The notes beneath the pieces are model-generated. The model saw nothing but the letters and a program-made list of their open reading frames with translations, made no database searches and was not told the DNA's origin. From Oxytricha trifallax (Eukaryota > Ciliophora > Spirotrichea > Sporadotrichida > Oxytrichidae): a stretch of 64,000 nucleotides of DNA. The position numbers were made by a program, and so were the translations under genes. The stretch spans positions 1 to 64,000 of the forward strand of contig ARYC01002090.1 of NCBI GenBank assembly GCA_000711775.1, read 5' to 3'. How positions within the stretch are numbered: the first letter of the stretch is position 1; the number at the start of each line of letters is the position of its first letter. Of this stretch, positions 12,711 to 23,908 are shown piece by piece.

Positions 12711-14442
12711 ATGAGAATTCGCAATAAGAATACCACTGCCTAATAAAAGAAAGAGAATCGGGCACCATAGGGAGTCGACAGCAACTATTGGGAGAACTTA
12801 GAGAGTAATGGGGGCGAGGCGTCTATAGCTCCTAACGCCAAGATCAAAAAGTGAAAACCCCTATCTAGTGGATTCAGTGAGGAGAACTTATAGGAGGATT
12901 TATAAGAGCAAAGAGGAAATAAAAAGTCTCAAAAGGACACTGAATTTATAGCCACTGCCTTGATTACCTCTTGGCTTTCAGATGAAGCTGAGGTCGCCAT
13001 ACTTGTTCATACCCAGGCACAATTGAAATAGCTGAACCATCAGTTTGCCCAGGTATGCTAGAATGCTCTGGATGAGGATCTAAGCCATTCGTATGATCCA
13101 AGGGCTCATGCTAAGACGCTCACAACATTGCATAGTGCACTTGACAGTGCTCTTTCTGCTAACTAAATACATGCACTCGCGGAGAGGGCCCGGGCCTTGG
13201 TCTTTCCAGACCTTGACATTACCATATACAATGGCTTACAGGGACCCATTGAAGACCACTCTATGGAGGAGGTGCTGGGATCTTAAAAGGGAGACTCATT
13301 CACTAAGTATGAAGTCATAGATAAACCAACTTCTGTATGCTTTCCATGCATCACTAATGACCTCCGCTAGGCTAAGGATAGGTATGATGAAAGGCAGTGA
13401 GAACAAGAGTAGCATTGCCTGTATCGTTTGGTAAGGTTCCTCTGTGATCAAGGGGTATTGCCCTACAAGATATCACGCATCATTGGTATAGGCAAGTCCA
13501 AGGTACTCTAAGTACTTCAAGATTCTGAATAGCAAATAGATCCCAGAGTAGTGGTAAAACGAGGCAGGCGACCAAAAGACATTCCTTAAGATATCCAAAT
13601 CTTCATCAAGAGAGCCATTGCAGACTAGAAGTCTGTGGTGACCATCAAGAATCTACAGTGGCAAATCAATAGATACAAGGGCTTTGATATCTCGCGTCAC
13701 AGTCTGCAAACCTTCCTTAAGCGAGACCTGCACCTTACATATCACAAAGTGTACCCCTTGACTCCTAACCATAACAAGATGAGGGCGAAGCTGCAAAGAC
13801 AGCTTGCAGCCAGTGCCTTCATTAGTGGCTTGTGCGATGGCAAAGAGATAATTAATGTCGATGAGGCCATCATACAGTGCACAGACTACCGCAAGTATTC
13901 ATGGGCGCCTCCTAATGTCCACACAATGTAGTCTTCCAGCAAACGCATGAGTCGAGTCACCGTGACCGCAGCCGCATCTAGTACTGGGAACATGCTCTTT
14001 CAAGTTTCTCATGGCTATACCACGTCCTAGACCTTTGTTCACTTCATTACCAAGCTGTTTGACCACCTGAATGCTGTAAACCCTAACTGGCGAAGCAAAA
14101 CAATCATACTGATCGACAATGCTCCCTATCACCGGGCCTCGTACACGACTTCTATGCTTAAGGACTTCAATGCTCCTTACTTGTTTCTTGGACCTTACTA
14201 ATTTACGATGGCCCCTGTAGAGAAGGTATTTCGTCAAATTAAGAGCGCAGATCTCAATCCATGCTAATATCCTGTTTCCACTAAGTAATCTCACTTATCG
14301 TAACCCCTATAGGAAGCAACTACGCGAGTACATCGCACACCTGCCCCTCCTAATCTCGCAGATGGACAGACAATGGCTACAGCGCGAGTTCCAGATGACC
14401 CTGGTCGCGGCCCTGGACCACTTGAGCTTAAGGAATGTCTGA
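12711..14442 (+). CDS. Tc1/mariner-type DD34E transposase (TBE 42-kDa class) with small introns
   Basis: Begins at ATG 12711 and ends at TGA 14440-14442; about 540-550 aa after splicing. A helix-turn-helix (PYKISRIIGIGKSKV) lies near 13470-13510. The catalytic triad is NVDEAI (Asp codon 13860), LIDNAPYH (Asp 14115) and PVEKVF (Glu 14220), with exactly 34 residues between the last two: DD34E. It would cut and join element ends in the nucleus. In-frame TGAs at 12852 and 13398 both sit inside GTGA..., fitting splice donors. An intron at 13397-13435 and one starting at 12851 (acceptor 12868, 12877 or 12892) keep the frame. A 28-nt intron (GTAATC...CTATAG) at about 14284-14311 explains the final frame change and gives STK-KQLREYIAHL. 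Alternatively, the gene carries two stops and a frameshift. It has a longer N-terminus than the TBE copy at 60886. Confidence 0.85.
13397..13435 (+). other. Candidate 39-nt intron in the transposase
   Basis: GTGAGAAC...GGTAAG contains the in-frame TGA 13398-13400; length is a multiple of three. The skipped codons also look coding, so this splice is less certain than the 28-nt one near 14284. Confidence 0.45.
14284..14311 (+). other. 28-nt intron in the transposase
   Basis: GTAATCTCAC...CCCTATAG. Removing it joins two coding frames that otherwise do not match and leads to TGA 14440. Confidence 0.7.
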
Positions 14443-14792
14443 TTTAAACTTGTCAAGTTGTTATGGTTATTCAAGATTTTCATAATTCAGCCCAACATCT
14501 CTACCCCAATAATGATCTCAACTTATCTCGGCCCCTGGGATAGATGTCTGAGTCGGACATTCCATTTCCGTAAAATGAAATGTGGAGAATCGCGTGGTGC
14601 CCCTGCCACCCCCTCAAGAGAAAAATTCTTTTTTGTCATCGTTTGCAATACTGTTTGCCAAAAAATCATATGTTGAAAATTAGAGGTAAGTATTTTTGAT
14701 CAGATCTATTAAATTAATACCGCTTAATTAAACTAAATTAACGACTCTTTATAATATATTAGTTTTAACATTTGAATTTAATTAGACAAAAC
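14443..14792. other. Spacer with a conserved 60- to 90-bp patch
   Basis: Between transposase stop and next start. The patch around 14520-14590 (CTTATCTCGGC, then GATGTCTGAGTCGGA) recurs near 53698-53780. The last 100 bp are AT-rich and presumably hold the next gene's promoter. Confidence 0.5.
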
Positions 14793-17039
14793 ATGGCACC
14801 AAAATCCCAACCCAAGAAACAGAAGAAGCCCAGAAAGCATGTATTGACCTTAAGGAGGAAGAAGAAGCAGAACCTCCATCAACTCGCAGCTATTCACGAC
14901 GCTATACTCGAAGACGGAGTGCTGAAGGTGCAGGTGAGCTGGCAAGGGTACAACGATGCAGACCGTGACTGGATTCTCGAATCAGATTGTCATGGCGCTG
15001 GAGCTAAGAAGATGGTGGATGACTACCTTGACAAACATAAACCCCAACTACTCTCCAATGTTCAATGGAACAAGCTCTACAAGAGTCGCATCAAGGCCCC
15101 AAACCCCGTTGTTGTGCAAGACGTCTCTCCTGAGGTAGTGGATCTTACTCAGTGCTTTACAGGATGCTAACCCACTCCAACCAAAATTGCGCCGATTGCA
15201 ACTTTCTCTCCTGAGCAAGTACGATCACTCGCCACCTTTCTGAATGAGCTTGCAGACAGAGAAGTTGAGTGTGAAGTCCCAACACATTTCACTATTTCTT
15301 CAAATGAAGAGAGCGAGGACTCTCTTGCCCCTCTCGATGACTATGAGACCTCCTACAAAAACTTTTGGAACTGGAAAATGGAAGCTAAAAGTACAGGCTT
15401 CTGCGAGCTAGATGAGATTGACTACTCGACGATGAAAGCAGAGACCAGAGAGGAATTCTCAAACAGCAAGTTGGATGAAGTTCTCAACACACTTGGACAG
15501 ATTCAACTGTACCCAGCAGACGTCGAATAGCTGTCAATGTTCGACTTATTCAAGGAGGCTCTCTGGCACCCAGGTTATCAGGATTAGTCTCTCAACGCCT
15601 GTCTCATTCACGCAGTGAACATGATGGTCGGAGGCCCATTGTTCGATGTTGCCTCCAAGTTTACACAATTGTACCTCTCGAGAACACACATGGCAAAGCT
15701 CAGAGAGCCTGAAGCGAGGTGGGAGCATGGATACTCTCTCAAGAACCTCAAGCACCTCATCTACGATCACCAAAGGAAATGCTGGCTCAGTCCACACATT
15801 GTTTAAGTGATCACTGGACAAGTTCTTAGAAATGTGCAGGCATGCAAACATGGCGGCCTGTACAGCTATCTTGAAGCTCAATCGAAACACACACGCTTCT
15901 TCTTCCAGATGATGGACGAGATCACTGTCAAGGAGAATGGCAAGGAAGAAACCCGTGAGCAGCTGCATGCAGGAGTAATCGCGAAGGTCGACAACTAGTG
16001 GCATATACTTGACAGCGCTGAGCGTTGGCCTATCACAGTCGAGAAATGCAACAGACTTGCAAACAAATGGCTGAAAGGTGTCAAGTGTTTGAGCTTGAGC
16101 GCTTTAGTCAAAGATAACCCTCCAAAAGAAAAGATGAAGGCTTTCATGAGAGAGTGGGAGCGAATTCTTACAGGAAATGCTATCTATACCAGAGATCGCA
16201 AGAAGAGAGCATGCAAGAGCAAGAGAAAAATGACAAGAAAATGCGACCGCAAACAACTCCAACGAGAGGGCAGTCGCCAGTATCGCAATTCGTCCTGTGA
16301 ACCTATGGAACCAAAGCCAAGAACATCACATGATGAGCAGCAGTTAGGCAAGAGGAGTGACAGTCGCAAGGAGATAGAAGCAAAGGCAGTTCGCAACATC
16401 AAGGGTGAGATGATTCGAGAGGCTAAGAGATAAAAACACTCTCAGGATGACAAGACCACCAGCTCCCAGGAAGAGGCCAAGATCATGCAGTCCCTCCTCC
16501 AAGTCAGAGATCAGCTAGCTCTAATTCACGAGTACAGACATCACCTCGCGTCATTTCCAGAGCTGCCCAGGGTCAACGAAGTCATGAGAAGATCGGGGGC
16601 ACCCGCAGCTCACGAGGCTGAGGCACTCATGGCATGGCACTGGCAGGTGGTAACAGGAGCACGCTCAGATCTCCAACACTTCAAGCAGGACATCGAGCAA
16701 TCGTTGAAGAAGAGCAACCCCGGCCTCTACAAGAAGCTCACTCCCCAGTCAAAGATCCAAGAGATACAGGACCGCCTGCAGCTTATACAGGAGAACTCCG
16801 AAGACCAGCTGCACACATTCCTCAGGAAGATCTTCGCCAAGTGTCCCCTGCTCCCAGAGAAGATCCTCACCCTCCTCGCGAAGCAGTGCGAGACCCTGGA
16901 GGCGGACAAGCTCCTTGCCTGGTACACCGCGAACATCAAGCCGTAGGCAGAGGAAATCAGACGAGGCAAGTATTCCCAAGTGCATCAGTAGTCAGTGAAA
17001 GCCATCCTAAGCGAGATTGAGTAGTAGTTTGATTAGTGA
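14793..17039 (+). CDS. Chromodomain plus Josephin-like cysteine protease protein (748 aa)
   Basis: Starts at ATG 14793 (basic N-terminus MAPKSQPKKQ) and ends at TGA 17037-17039; one frame with TAA/TAG as Gln, no introns. Residues about 35-80 resemble a chromodomain (VQVSWQGYNDADRDWILES, compare the VKW-GY-TWEP core), which in known proteins reads methylated histone tails. Residues 265-407 resemble a Josephin deubiquitinase: SLNACLIHAVNMM around Cys270 (pattern C-x2-H-x2-N), His392 in QLHAGVI, and Asp407 in WHILDS. His-to-Asp spacing is 15, as for His119/Asn134 of ataxin-3. Residues about 450-545 are Lys/Arg-rich, likely nuclear and DNA-binding; the rest is helical. It follows the transposase on the same strand. 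A decayed relative is at 44.85-48.17 kb. The Josephin call is by motif only; another papain-like fold is possible. Confidence 0.75.
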
Positions 17040-20000
17040 GTAAAACTTGTAATTAGATTAATTTCATGGTATTAATTGTTGGTTCATTTATTTTTCATTT
17101 CTCCCAAATCTTCAATTCTTTTATATATTATTCTAGTAAATATTAATTTTAATACAAAATTAAATTAACTGATTTTTTTTTGAATATTACACGTGATTTA
17201 AGATTTTATAATAACTGAAGACAATGTTGCTCTTAATATCAATTAATTTATCCTGAGCACTTTTTATCGAATTCTTAATTGATTTCATATTTTTCGTGAT
17301 AAAATTATTCCATAAAATTTTACATATAATCTAAGTTTTTTTTAAAATTTATATAGTAATAATACTATATTTTAATAATTAATTAAAGCAAAGTGGTTGT
17401 AATTTTATTAAACAAATAATTTCAAGACCAAGTTTGATAATCTAGGACTTATGCCTGCAATTAACTTTTATGAAAATTCTATTCTTATTATCCAGATATA
17501 TACTAAATAATTATTAATTCATTTTCTGCTAATTAAGAAATTATGCTTTTAGCAAAGTTTTGTTAAACCTTGAATGTAGTAATATCTCTCTTCTTCACTT
17601 TCTTATTTATTAATCATATACTAATCGATATATATATAAATATATACATGAAATCGATATAGAAGTAATTTTCAAGGAAGTTTGAGTCAAATATAATATG
17701 TCAAGGTTCTTTTTATCTAATTGATTATAAAATGCTTTATATATGTATTTATTTGTAATAATACTTTCGAATTAGATTGATAATTATAAAAGAAATGATG
17801 AATGTTAGAAGAGAACAAATTAATTTATTCTAATTTTGTACAATTTTTGTTTATTTATGAAAAAAATAATTAAACTTTTCTCTCATATTATTAATTGTAG
17901 ACTTTTCATTAATTAGATATAAAATATTTTGTTTATTTAATCCTCTTCTCATCAGCTGATTTATGATTTAAATTCCGCTTATTGATTGAAGCAAATTCTT
18001 GCATTACTCATGAATTCTTGATTACCATATTATCTTTCTCATTATTGAAATATTTAAATGTTATTTCATCAACATTTTTGTCTATCGAATTTAAATTAAA
18101 AGTCATGTATTGTTGCTAATGAAATTAAAAATTAGCAAATATAAAATAATATCTTTATTTTCAATTCAAATGAGTTTATTTATCCTAACTAATCTTAATG
18201 TTTGATCTCCTATTCTAACCTGTTTTAAGTAAGAAAACTTTAGTATGATTTGTCTTAAATTTTATTTAAAATAATATAAAAAAATAGTAAGATAAATTAT
18301 AATAATGCATATTATTGAATGATATAAACATTTTTTCTTGTAAATTTTAAATTTACTTGAATTATTAAGTATCTGCATTAGAGAGGCGTTTTAAAAAAAT
18401 ATGTTATATTTTGAAAATGGATGCCTAGTTAAATATTAATTTAACTTGCTATCGATATCCTTTCATAATCTTTGAAATTCAGAGTTGATCTATTGTCACA
18501 CTTCTCTTAAATGCAGCTTAACATCCTCTGCACATTATGGTAAAGTGAAAGTGTGTACAATCTATCGACTTGAGTGGTTCATTTCTTTTCTTTTTTTTAG
18601 TAATTTTTTACTCTATGCATAATTGCGAGATTTATGGCAGATATTATCTTTTGCTATTATGAATTTGATGCATATTTTATTTATTATTTAAAACTCATAT
18701 CTAATTATGGTGGTCATAATAATAATACAAGAATGCACAATAATATTTTTGTATTTGTTAATGCTTGCAATTATAAACGGTTCATCGCATTTTCTCTAAC
18801 GACTCTCTTTTTAATATCCTATGTTTGTGAATAGCTAAAAATTCAGCGGGGTTGAAAGTAGATCAATTTAAAATATTGGGGAAATTTATCTGCTAGGTTC
18901 AGCATCTATTGGAATGTCATTAAATCCTATCGGAATTTCCATTATCTAATGTTTACTATTTTTTTTATTTTTATTTATACAATGTAATTTGTGATAATTT
19001 TAATAAAACTTAATTTTAATGTTGTAACTATTTAATTAATTACTATAGAAACTTATTTATTAGACTAAAATCCTAAAAAGCATTTCTTAATCAAAATGGT
19101 GTTACAAATGATTAAATTAATTTGAAATATTATTATCAATACATTTATTTAATTTAAACTACTTCGTTAATCCATAAAAATTTATACTTTAATTTAAAAT
19201 TATATATAGTATGTAATTAAATATTAAAAAACATTTTAGCAATGAGTTATTAAAAATAAGTATCTCTGATATTCAAAATAACTTAATATTACTCACATTT
19301 TTAATCTATTTTGGGATTTAAATTATATATTTATATTTGATTTCATGTAAGTTTAAACTTCAAAGTATTTTTAGTTTTCTGTAGCATTCTTTTGCCACTT
19401 CAATTAATTAACAAATCATGACTACTTCTCAAATTATCAATAGTATTTATACATCTTAATTTAATGTTGAAATTTATATAAGCAAATTAGATATTACTCA
19501 TTTAATAAACTTTCTATCAATTAATTGTCATCATCTCTACAAAATTTTAAACAATCACAATCGGGAATTTATTTTGAGTCATAAGAATAATTAATTTGAG
19601 TTAGTTGCCTTGATTTATATTTATAAGTTCTTTTATGTCACAATTCACTTGCATTTACTTGAATATGTCAGAGTCATTCTCTTTTATTGATTAATGAATT
19701 CTAAATTAACATGTTCTGTATATCTGCTTCGCCAATAATGAAGCTCACAGACTTTTTAGTATAAGAAATTTACTTCTATCTACTTTTCTGCAATTAGATT
19801 TATCTAGGCTATTAATATATCTTTCTTGATAATCACTATGTTCATTTTAAAAATATAGCTAGTAGATCCAGAAGGGATTTTGTCGCTTTTGGTTGAATCT
19901 CCTTAATGAGTCCATAAATTAATATAAAAAAGAATTCAAAAGATTTCAACTTAAAATTTTTATTCGTTCCAATAAAAGAAGATCTTTAAAATTTTGTAAA

Positions 20001-21380
20001 TTTGTTAAAATGCAAATATATATATAATAACTAGATTTGTATATTTATAGATTCTCAATCATTTATGAAAAATAAGAGGAAAACTTTAATTGAAAATGAA
20101 AATCAGTTGAATATATAAGTATTATTATTTACAAAGACAAAAATGGTATCATTGTCAAGCGTTATTATTTCTCCATTCTCCTTCATATATTCTACCATCT
20201 TTCTATTCTTCTCGTGTTGTTCCCGTTCTGTTCCCTGGTTCTTCAAGTCTTCTGTCTGTACCCTCCAAAGATCTTTACCAACCTGTTGCTCAAATATAAA
20301 AAATTTTAGATATGTTCTTTGTAACTTACAAATTTTGTTGAGTGACTAGCATCTTCTGCTCAGACATTTTTGACTTATTTATTATTATTAAATCAATTAT
20401 TAATTACTTAAATTTTTCTTAATATAAATCTTTATGTCAAAATAATTAATTGATTGGAATGAAATTATCAACTATTTAAAGTTATATTTTACTATTAATT
20501 TATTAATATAGTTTATCCTTCTTCTTAATTTCTTTGAAGCAAATGCTTAAATTAATAATTGATCAAAATCAAACTCACATTTGAATGCTAACTTTTCAAA
20601 ATATTCGTGCTTACTCATTTTATTACTTGAAATTTTCTTGGAAATCTCGCCTGACTTAATCTTTTAATTGTAATTTAATAATGTTGTATTAAATTTATTT
20701 TTATAAAGATATTTTTACCTATCTCTTTAAGTGTATTATTAGTTGATTCTTTTTGGAGAATTCAATCTTAAGCCTTATAATTGGCCACCTTACTTAAATT
20801 ACTTTGTAATAAAATCGTTCATTATCTTACCTTTAAATGTAGTTCTTGACTCATTTTAAGTTATTAGCTTATTATTTTTATTCGATTAAATTTTTAAGCA
20901 TATTACAATATGAATCAAAATCAGGTTAAGAATACCATTTTTTTTACTCTTTTCAGTTCATCAATTTTATGAGATCCAATTGAAATTAACAAAAAGAAGT
21001 TAAAATAAAAATTATTAAAATATTTTTAGACTTAAAGTGCTATTCTAAGTGTTTTTTTTTAAATTAAAAAGATTTACAATTTAATTAATTTAGTGGTTTA
21101 TACTTGATCTTGGAGGTAAAAGTAAGTTAACTCACTAAACAGCAAATATTGATATTAAATTGGTTTAAAATTCAAGATGAGGAAGCTTCGGTCACTTAAG
21201 AGTATCAGGTTGAAATATTTAAATAATATATTTTAATTTCTTCTGAATTATTCTCCTAATATATTTGTTGTGATTTCCGTTTTTCTGTAAGTGATACATG
21301 ATTCATAAGATTTTAGGTTTTTCTTTGGGGCTTCATAGTGTAGAGAGCATTTAAATTATTTAATGTTGCTTTGTTTTTTC
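17040..21380. other. AT-rich non-coding DNA
   Basis: No supportable gene in 4.3 kb. Short frames at 18634 and 20143 lack coding character. A diverged copy of the 8411 repeat arm starts near 19872. I could not find a right terminal repeat for the four-gene element here. Confidence 0.5.
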
Positions 21381-21389
21381 TCTAATTTA

Positions 21390-21480
21390 TAATAATAATA
21401 ATATGATCACATTATGTTGTCTGGGGACCCAGTAACTAAAATATATGTTAATATATATAGGTCAAGCCCTTTTAAATAAG
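21390..21480 (+). repeat. Arm a of an interleaved inverted repeat
   Basis: ATATGATCACATTATG...CTGGGGACCC...GGTCAAGCCCTTTTAA is found inverted, diverged, at 23455-23545. Part of it (TGTGATCAAATTATTAT) recurs near 58240. Confidence 0.6.
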
Positions 21481-21989
21481 TTAGTGTCAATTCTAATGGA
21501 ATTGACTTCAGGACTTCTACGTCTTTCTGCTTAATTTTTACTTTGTATGTCTTCTTCCTTATCAGTTTCTTCTCTTTCTTTTTGAATTGTTTCCCTTGTT
21601 TGAATTTTTATATGGTGTGTACATAGTTGATAAACCAAGGTTAGCTTTCAAAGTGTTCTTTGATTTCTCTGTATAGTTTGATTTTTCGGCTATGGTGAAG
21701 CATCCTCCCCCCTAATGTATACTTTTTATTTTGTAGTCTGATAGAGTTTTTTACGCTGAGTAATAGTAGCTGATGAACATGGTCTACGCGAGCAATAGTT
21801 TTTGAGCTATGACCTCTTATAAGTCAAAAAATTATATATAAAATCATAATAAAATTGACAAAAATTTTCAATTTTTCTTCAAATTTTTTATTTTTATTAA
21901 ATTATTGATTTAAGTGAAAAATTAGAAATTTAACAAAATATATAAATCTTATTTATTTATTTTTTTATTATTAACTTAAAAAGTTAAGT

Positions 21990-23040
21990 AAAAGGGGCTG
22001 GAACGAGGAGGGACAGTCGAACCGTTCTAATCAAGAGACAAGAGTTTTGTCTCAATAGTCCGAAAAGCGAACTTCCCCCAGATGGATCGCAGGATCCGGA
22101 GGTGTGTTTTATCAAAGAAGTACATACATACTCACGAGTGGCCACAAATCATAGAGTATGCCAGATTTGACACCCTTAAGTCAGTACATTCTTTTAGCAC
22201 CCGTTCACAACCCAGCTAGGTACTAAACACAACCCTAGCACAACCGGAGCACACACTCAACATTAGGTTTTCTTAATTTTCGAATTGATTACCTAGAGTC
22301 TAGCCATACTAAATAACTAAAACAGTGAGCTTACGTCCAATTAGCTCACTTACCTAGCTCCACACCAACCTTAAAAAGTCCACTCTCTGTTCATGTTGAC
22401 ATTTTTACCTTCAACTAGGCATGAGGCCTGACCGAATAAATTCAGTCATTTAGTTTTAAACATCTCTCAACCAGTGCTATCAACTAACAAATAGACGAGT
22501 AGCTAAGACTACAAACACTGTCACAAAACCTCATAAAAATAGACAATCCCTTCACCACAGAATTCCTTTAAACTCAAGAGACCTAAAAATATAGAAGACT
22601 ACACATACCATTTTTCTCACTTTTGAGAGAACTCACAAAGATACGATTTACAAGGAATCACTCCCCAAAAATTCTCTAATGCGTCACAACTAATAAAATC
22701 CAACTTTTTCAGTACTATATAGGAAAAAGTTAATATCAGAAATCTACTAGAGAATCACCCAAGTTACTAAACCGGTTGACCAAAGATATGAGGGGAATCA
22801 CCCAAATAATATCAAGTTATTTAATACTAAAGTTTTATACTATATCAACTAAGTACCTACTAGGGAGTAAGCACCAACACAATCAAAAGACATTACTACT
22901 TAACATCTAAACAATAACTCTGGCCCAAAGCCAGAAAAACTTTTGAAAACTCCGAAAACCCCTAAATCCCTAAACCCCATAGATTTACATCATAAATCTG
23001 GATATTAACCACTAAGATTAAAGAGTGTTACTAAAAACAT
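21990..23040 (+). other. Coding-like but interrupted stretch in the 2.2-kb element
   Basis: Plus-strand frames with few TGAs follow each other (for example from ATG 22082 to TGA 22286, and another covering about 22770-23080 with Lys/Pro-rich KTPKTPKSLNP). Each run is about 70-110 codons, not long enough to be significant when only TGA stops translation. It could be an intron-containing or decayed gene. Confidence 0.3.
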
Positions 23041-23092
23041 ATAAAAGATTTGGGACTTTTGTATATTATATAATAATAAAATTTGATTAAAG

Positions 23093-23371
23093 ATGTTTCG
23101 GGAAGTGGGTTTATTTGACTTGAAAATCAACGGGAAATGGTGCCCAATTTGCAATCTTCCAGATTGCATGGAAAACAGCTACAGAACTCTGAGAGCTTTT
23201 GAAGAAACTATGCAAGAACTCCAAAAATATGTTGAGTTCGGAGTATATGATGGAGTCAGCTCCATTGATAGCGAAGAAGAAGAAGAGGAGATTGAAAAAC
23301 ACGTACTCAATTTCTACAGAGAAAGAGTATACCTAAGACAGTTGTGGGCTCACAAGAATAGATTATTTTGA
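23093..23371 (+). CDS. Small hypothetical protein, 92 aa
   Basis: ATG 23093 is the first ATG after an in-frame TGA (23084); the frame ends at TGA 23369-23371 with no internal TAA/TAG. The protein has an N-terminal WCPICNLPDC cluster that could bind a metal, then a helical region with an acidic stretch (DSEEEEEEIEKH near residue 60) and a basic end. I do not recognise a family. It lies just inside the right repeat arm of the 2.2-kb element. Length is modest, so chance is possible. Confidence 0.45.
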   Translation: MFREVGLFDLKINGKWCPICNLPDCMENSYRTLRAFEETMQELQKYVEFGVYDGVSSIDSEEEEEEIEKHVLNFYRERVYLRQLWAHKNRLF

Positions 23372-23454
23372 GTTAATTTTCAAAAATTAATTAAAATATC
23401 ATGAGATGAGCAACCAGAGAGATTGAACAGATCAGATGATTTAAATAATATTAA

Positions 23455-23545
23455 AAAGGGCTTGACCCTTAAATGCTTTATTAGCTTAATGATCGGGGGT
23501 CCCCAGAGACCTCAATGTGATCAAATTATTATTATTATTTTATTA
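23455..23545 (-). repeat. Arm a' of the interleaved inverted repeat
   Basis: AAAAGGGCTTGACC...GGGGGTCCCCAG...AATGTGATCAAATTATT is the inverted relative of 21390-21480. It lies inside the right arm of the 2.2-kb element, while its partner lies outside the left arm. Confidence 0.6.
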
Positions 23546-23908
23546 TTTATTTATTTAACAATAAATTGAACCTAATTGTATTTGCATTTTTTTTAATAAG
23601 AGAGAATAATTTTTATTTTATAATTTTGTTCATAATAATTAATTAAGATTTATATATTTTGTTAAATTTCTTATTTTTCACTTAAATCAATAATTTAATA
23701 AAAATAAAAAATTTGAAGAAAAATTGAAAATTTTTGTCAATTTTATTATGATTTTATATATAATTTTTTGACTTATAAGAGGTCATAGCTCAAAAACTAT
23801 TGCTCGCGTAGACCATGTTCATCAGCTACTATTACTCAGCGTAAAAAACTCTATCAGACTACAAAATAAAAAGTATACATTAGGGGGGAGGATGCTTCCC
23901 CATAGCCG

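Larger units (their letters stand above)
21687..23908. mobile_element. 2.2-kb element with long near-perfect terminal inverted repeats
   Basis: About 270 bp at 21687-21955 (from CGGCTATGGTGAAGCATCC) return inverted at 23640-23908 with only one or two mismatches by eye. The core (about 21985-23430) is GC-richer than its surroundings and carries a 92-aa ORF. No transposase was recognised inside, so this is probably a non-autonomous element, or a gene with long flanking repeats. Near-identity of the arms suggests a recent origin or gene conversion. Confidence 0.75.

Noticed and set aside
12852..14311. Programmed frameshifting or TGA as a sense codon in the transposase
   Set aside because: TGA ends the neighbouring genes normally, and GT...AG introns explain the breaks with fewer assumptions. 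Not excluded for the two TGAs.
22950..22980. Telomere-like CCCCTAAATCCCTAAACCCC run
   Set aside because: Irregular and isolated, with no element end or gene end attached.
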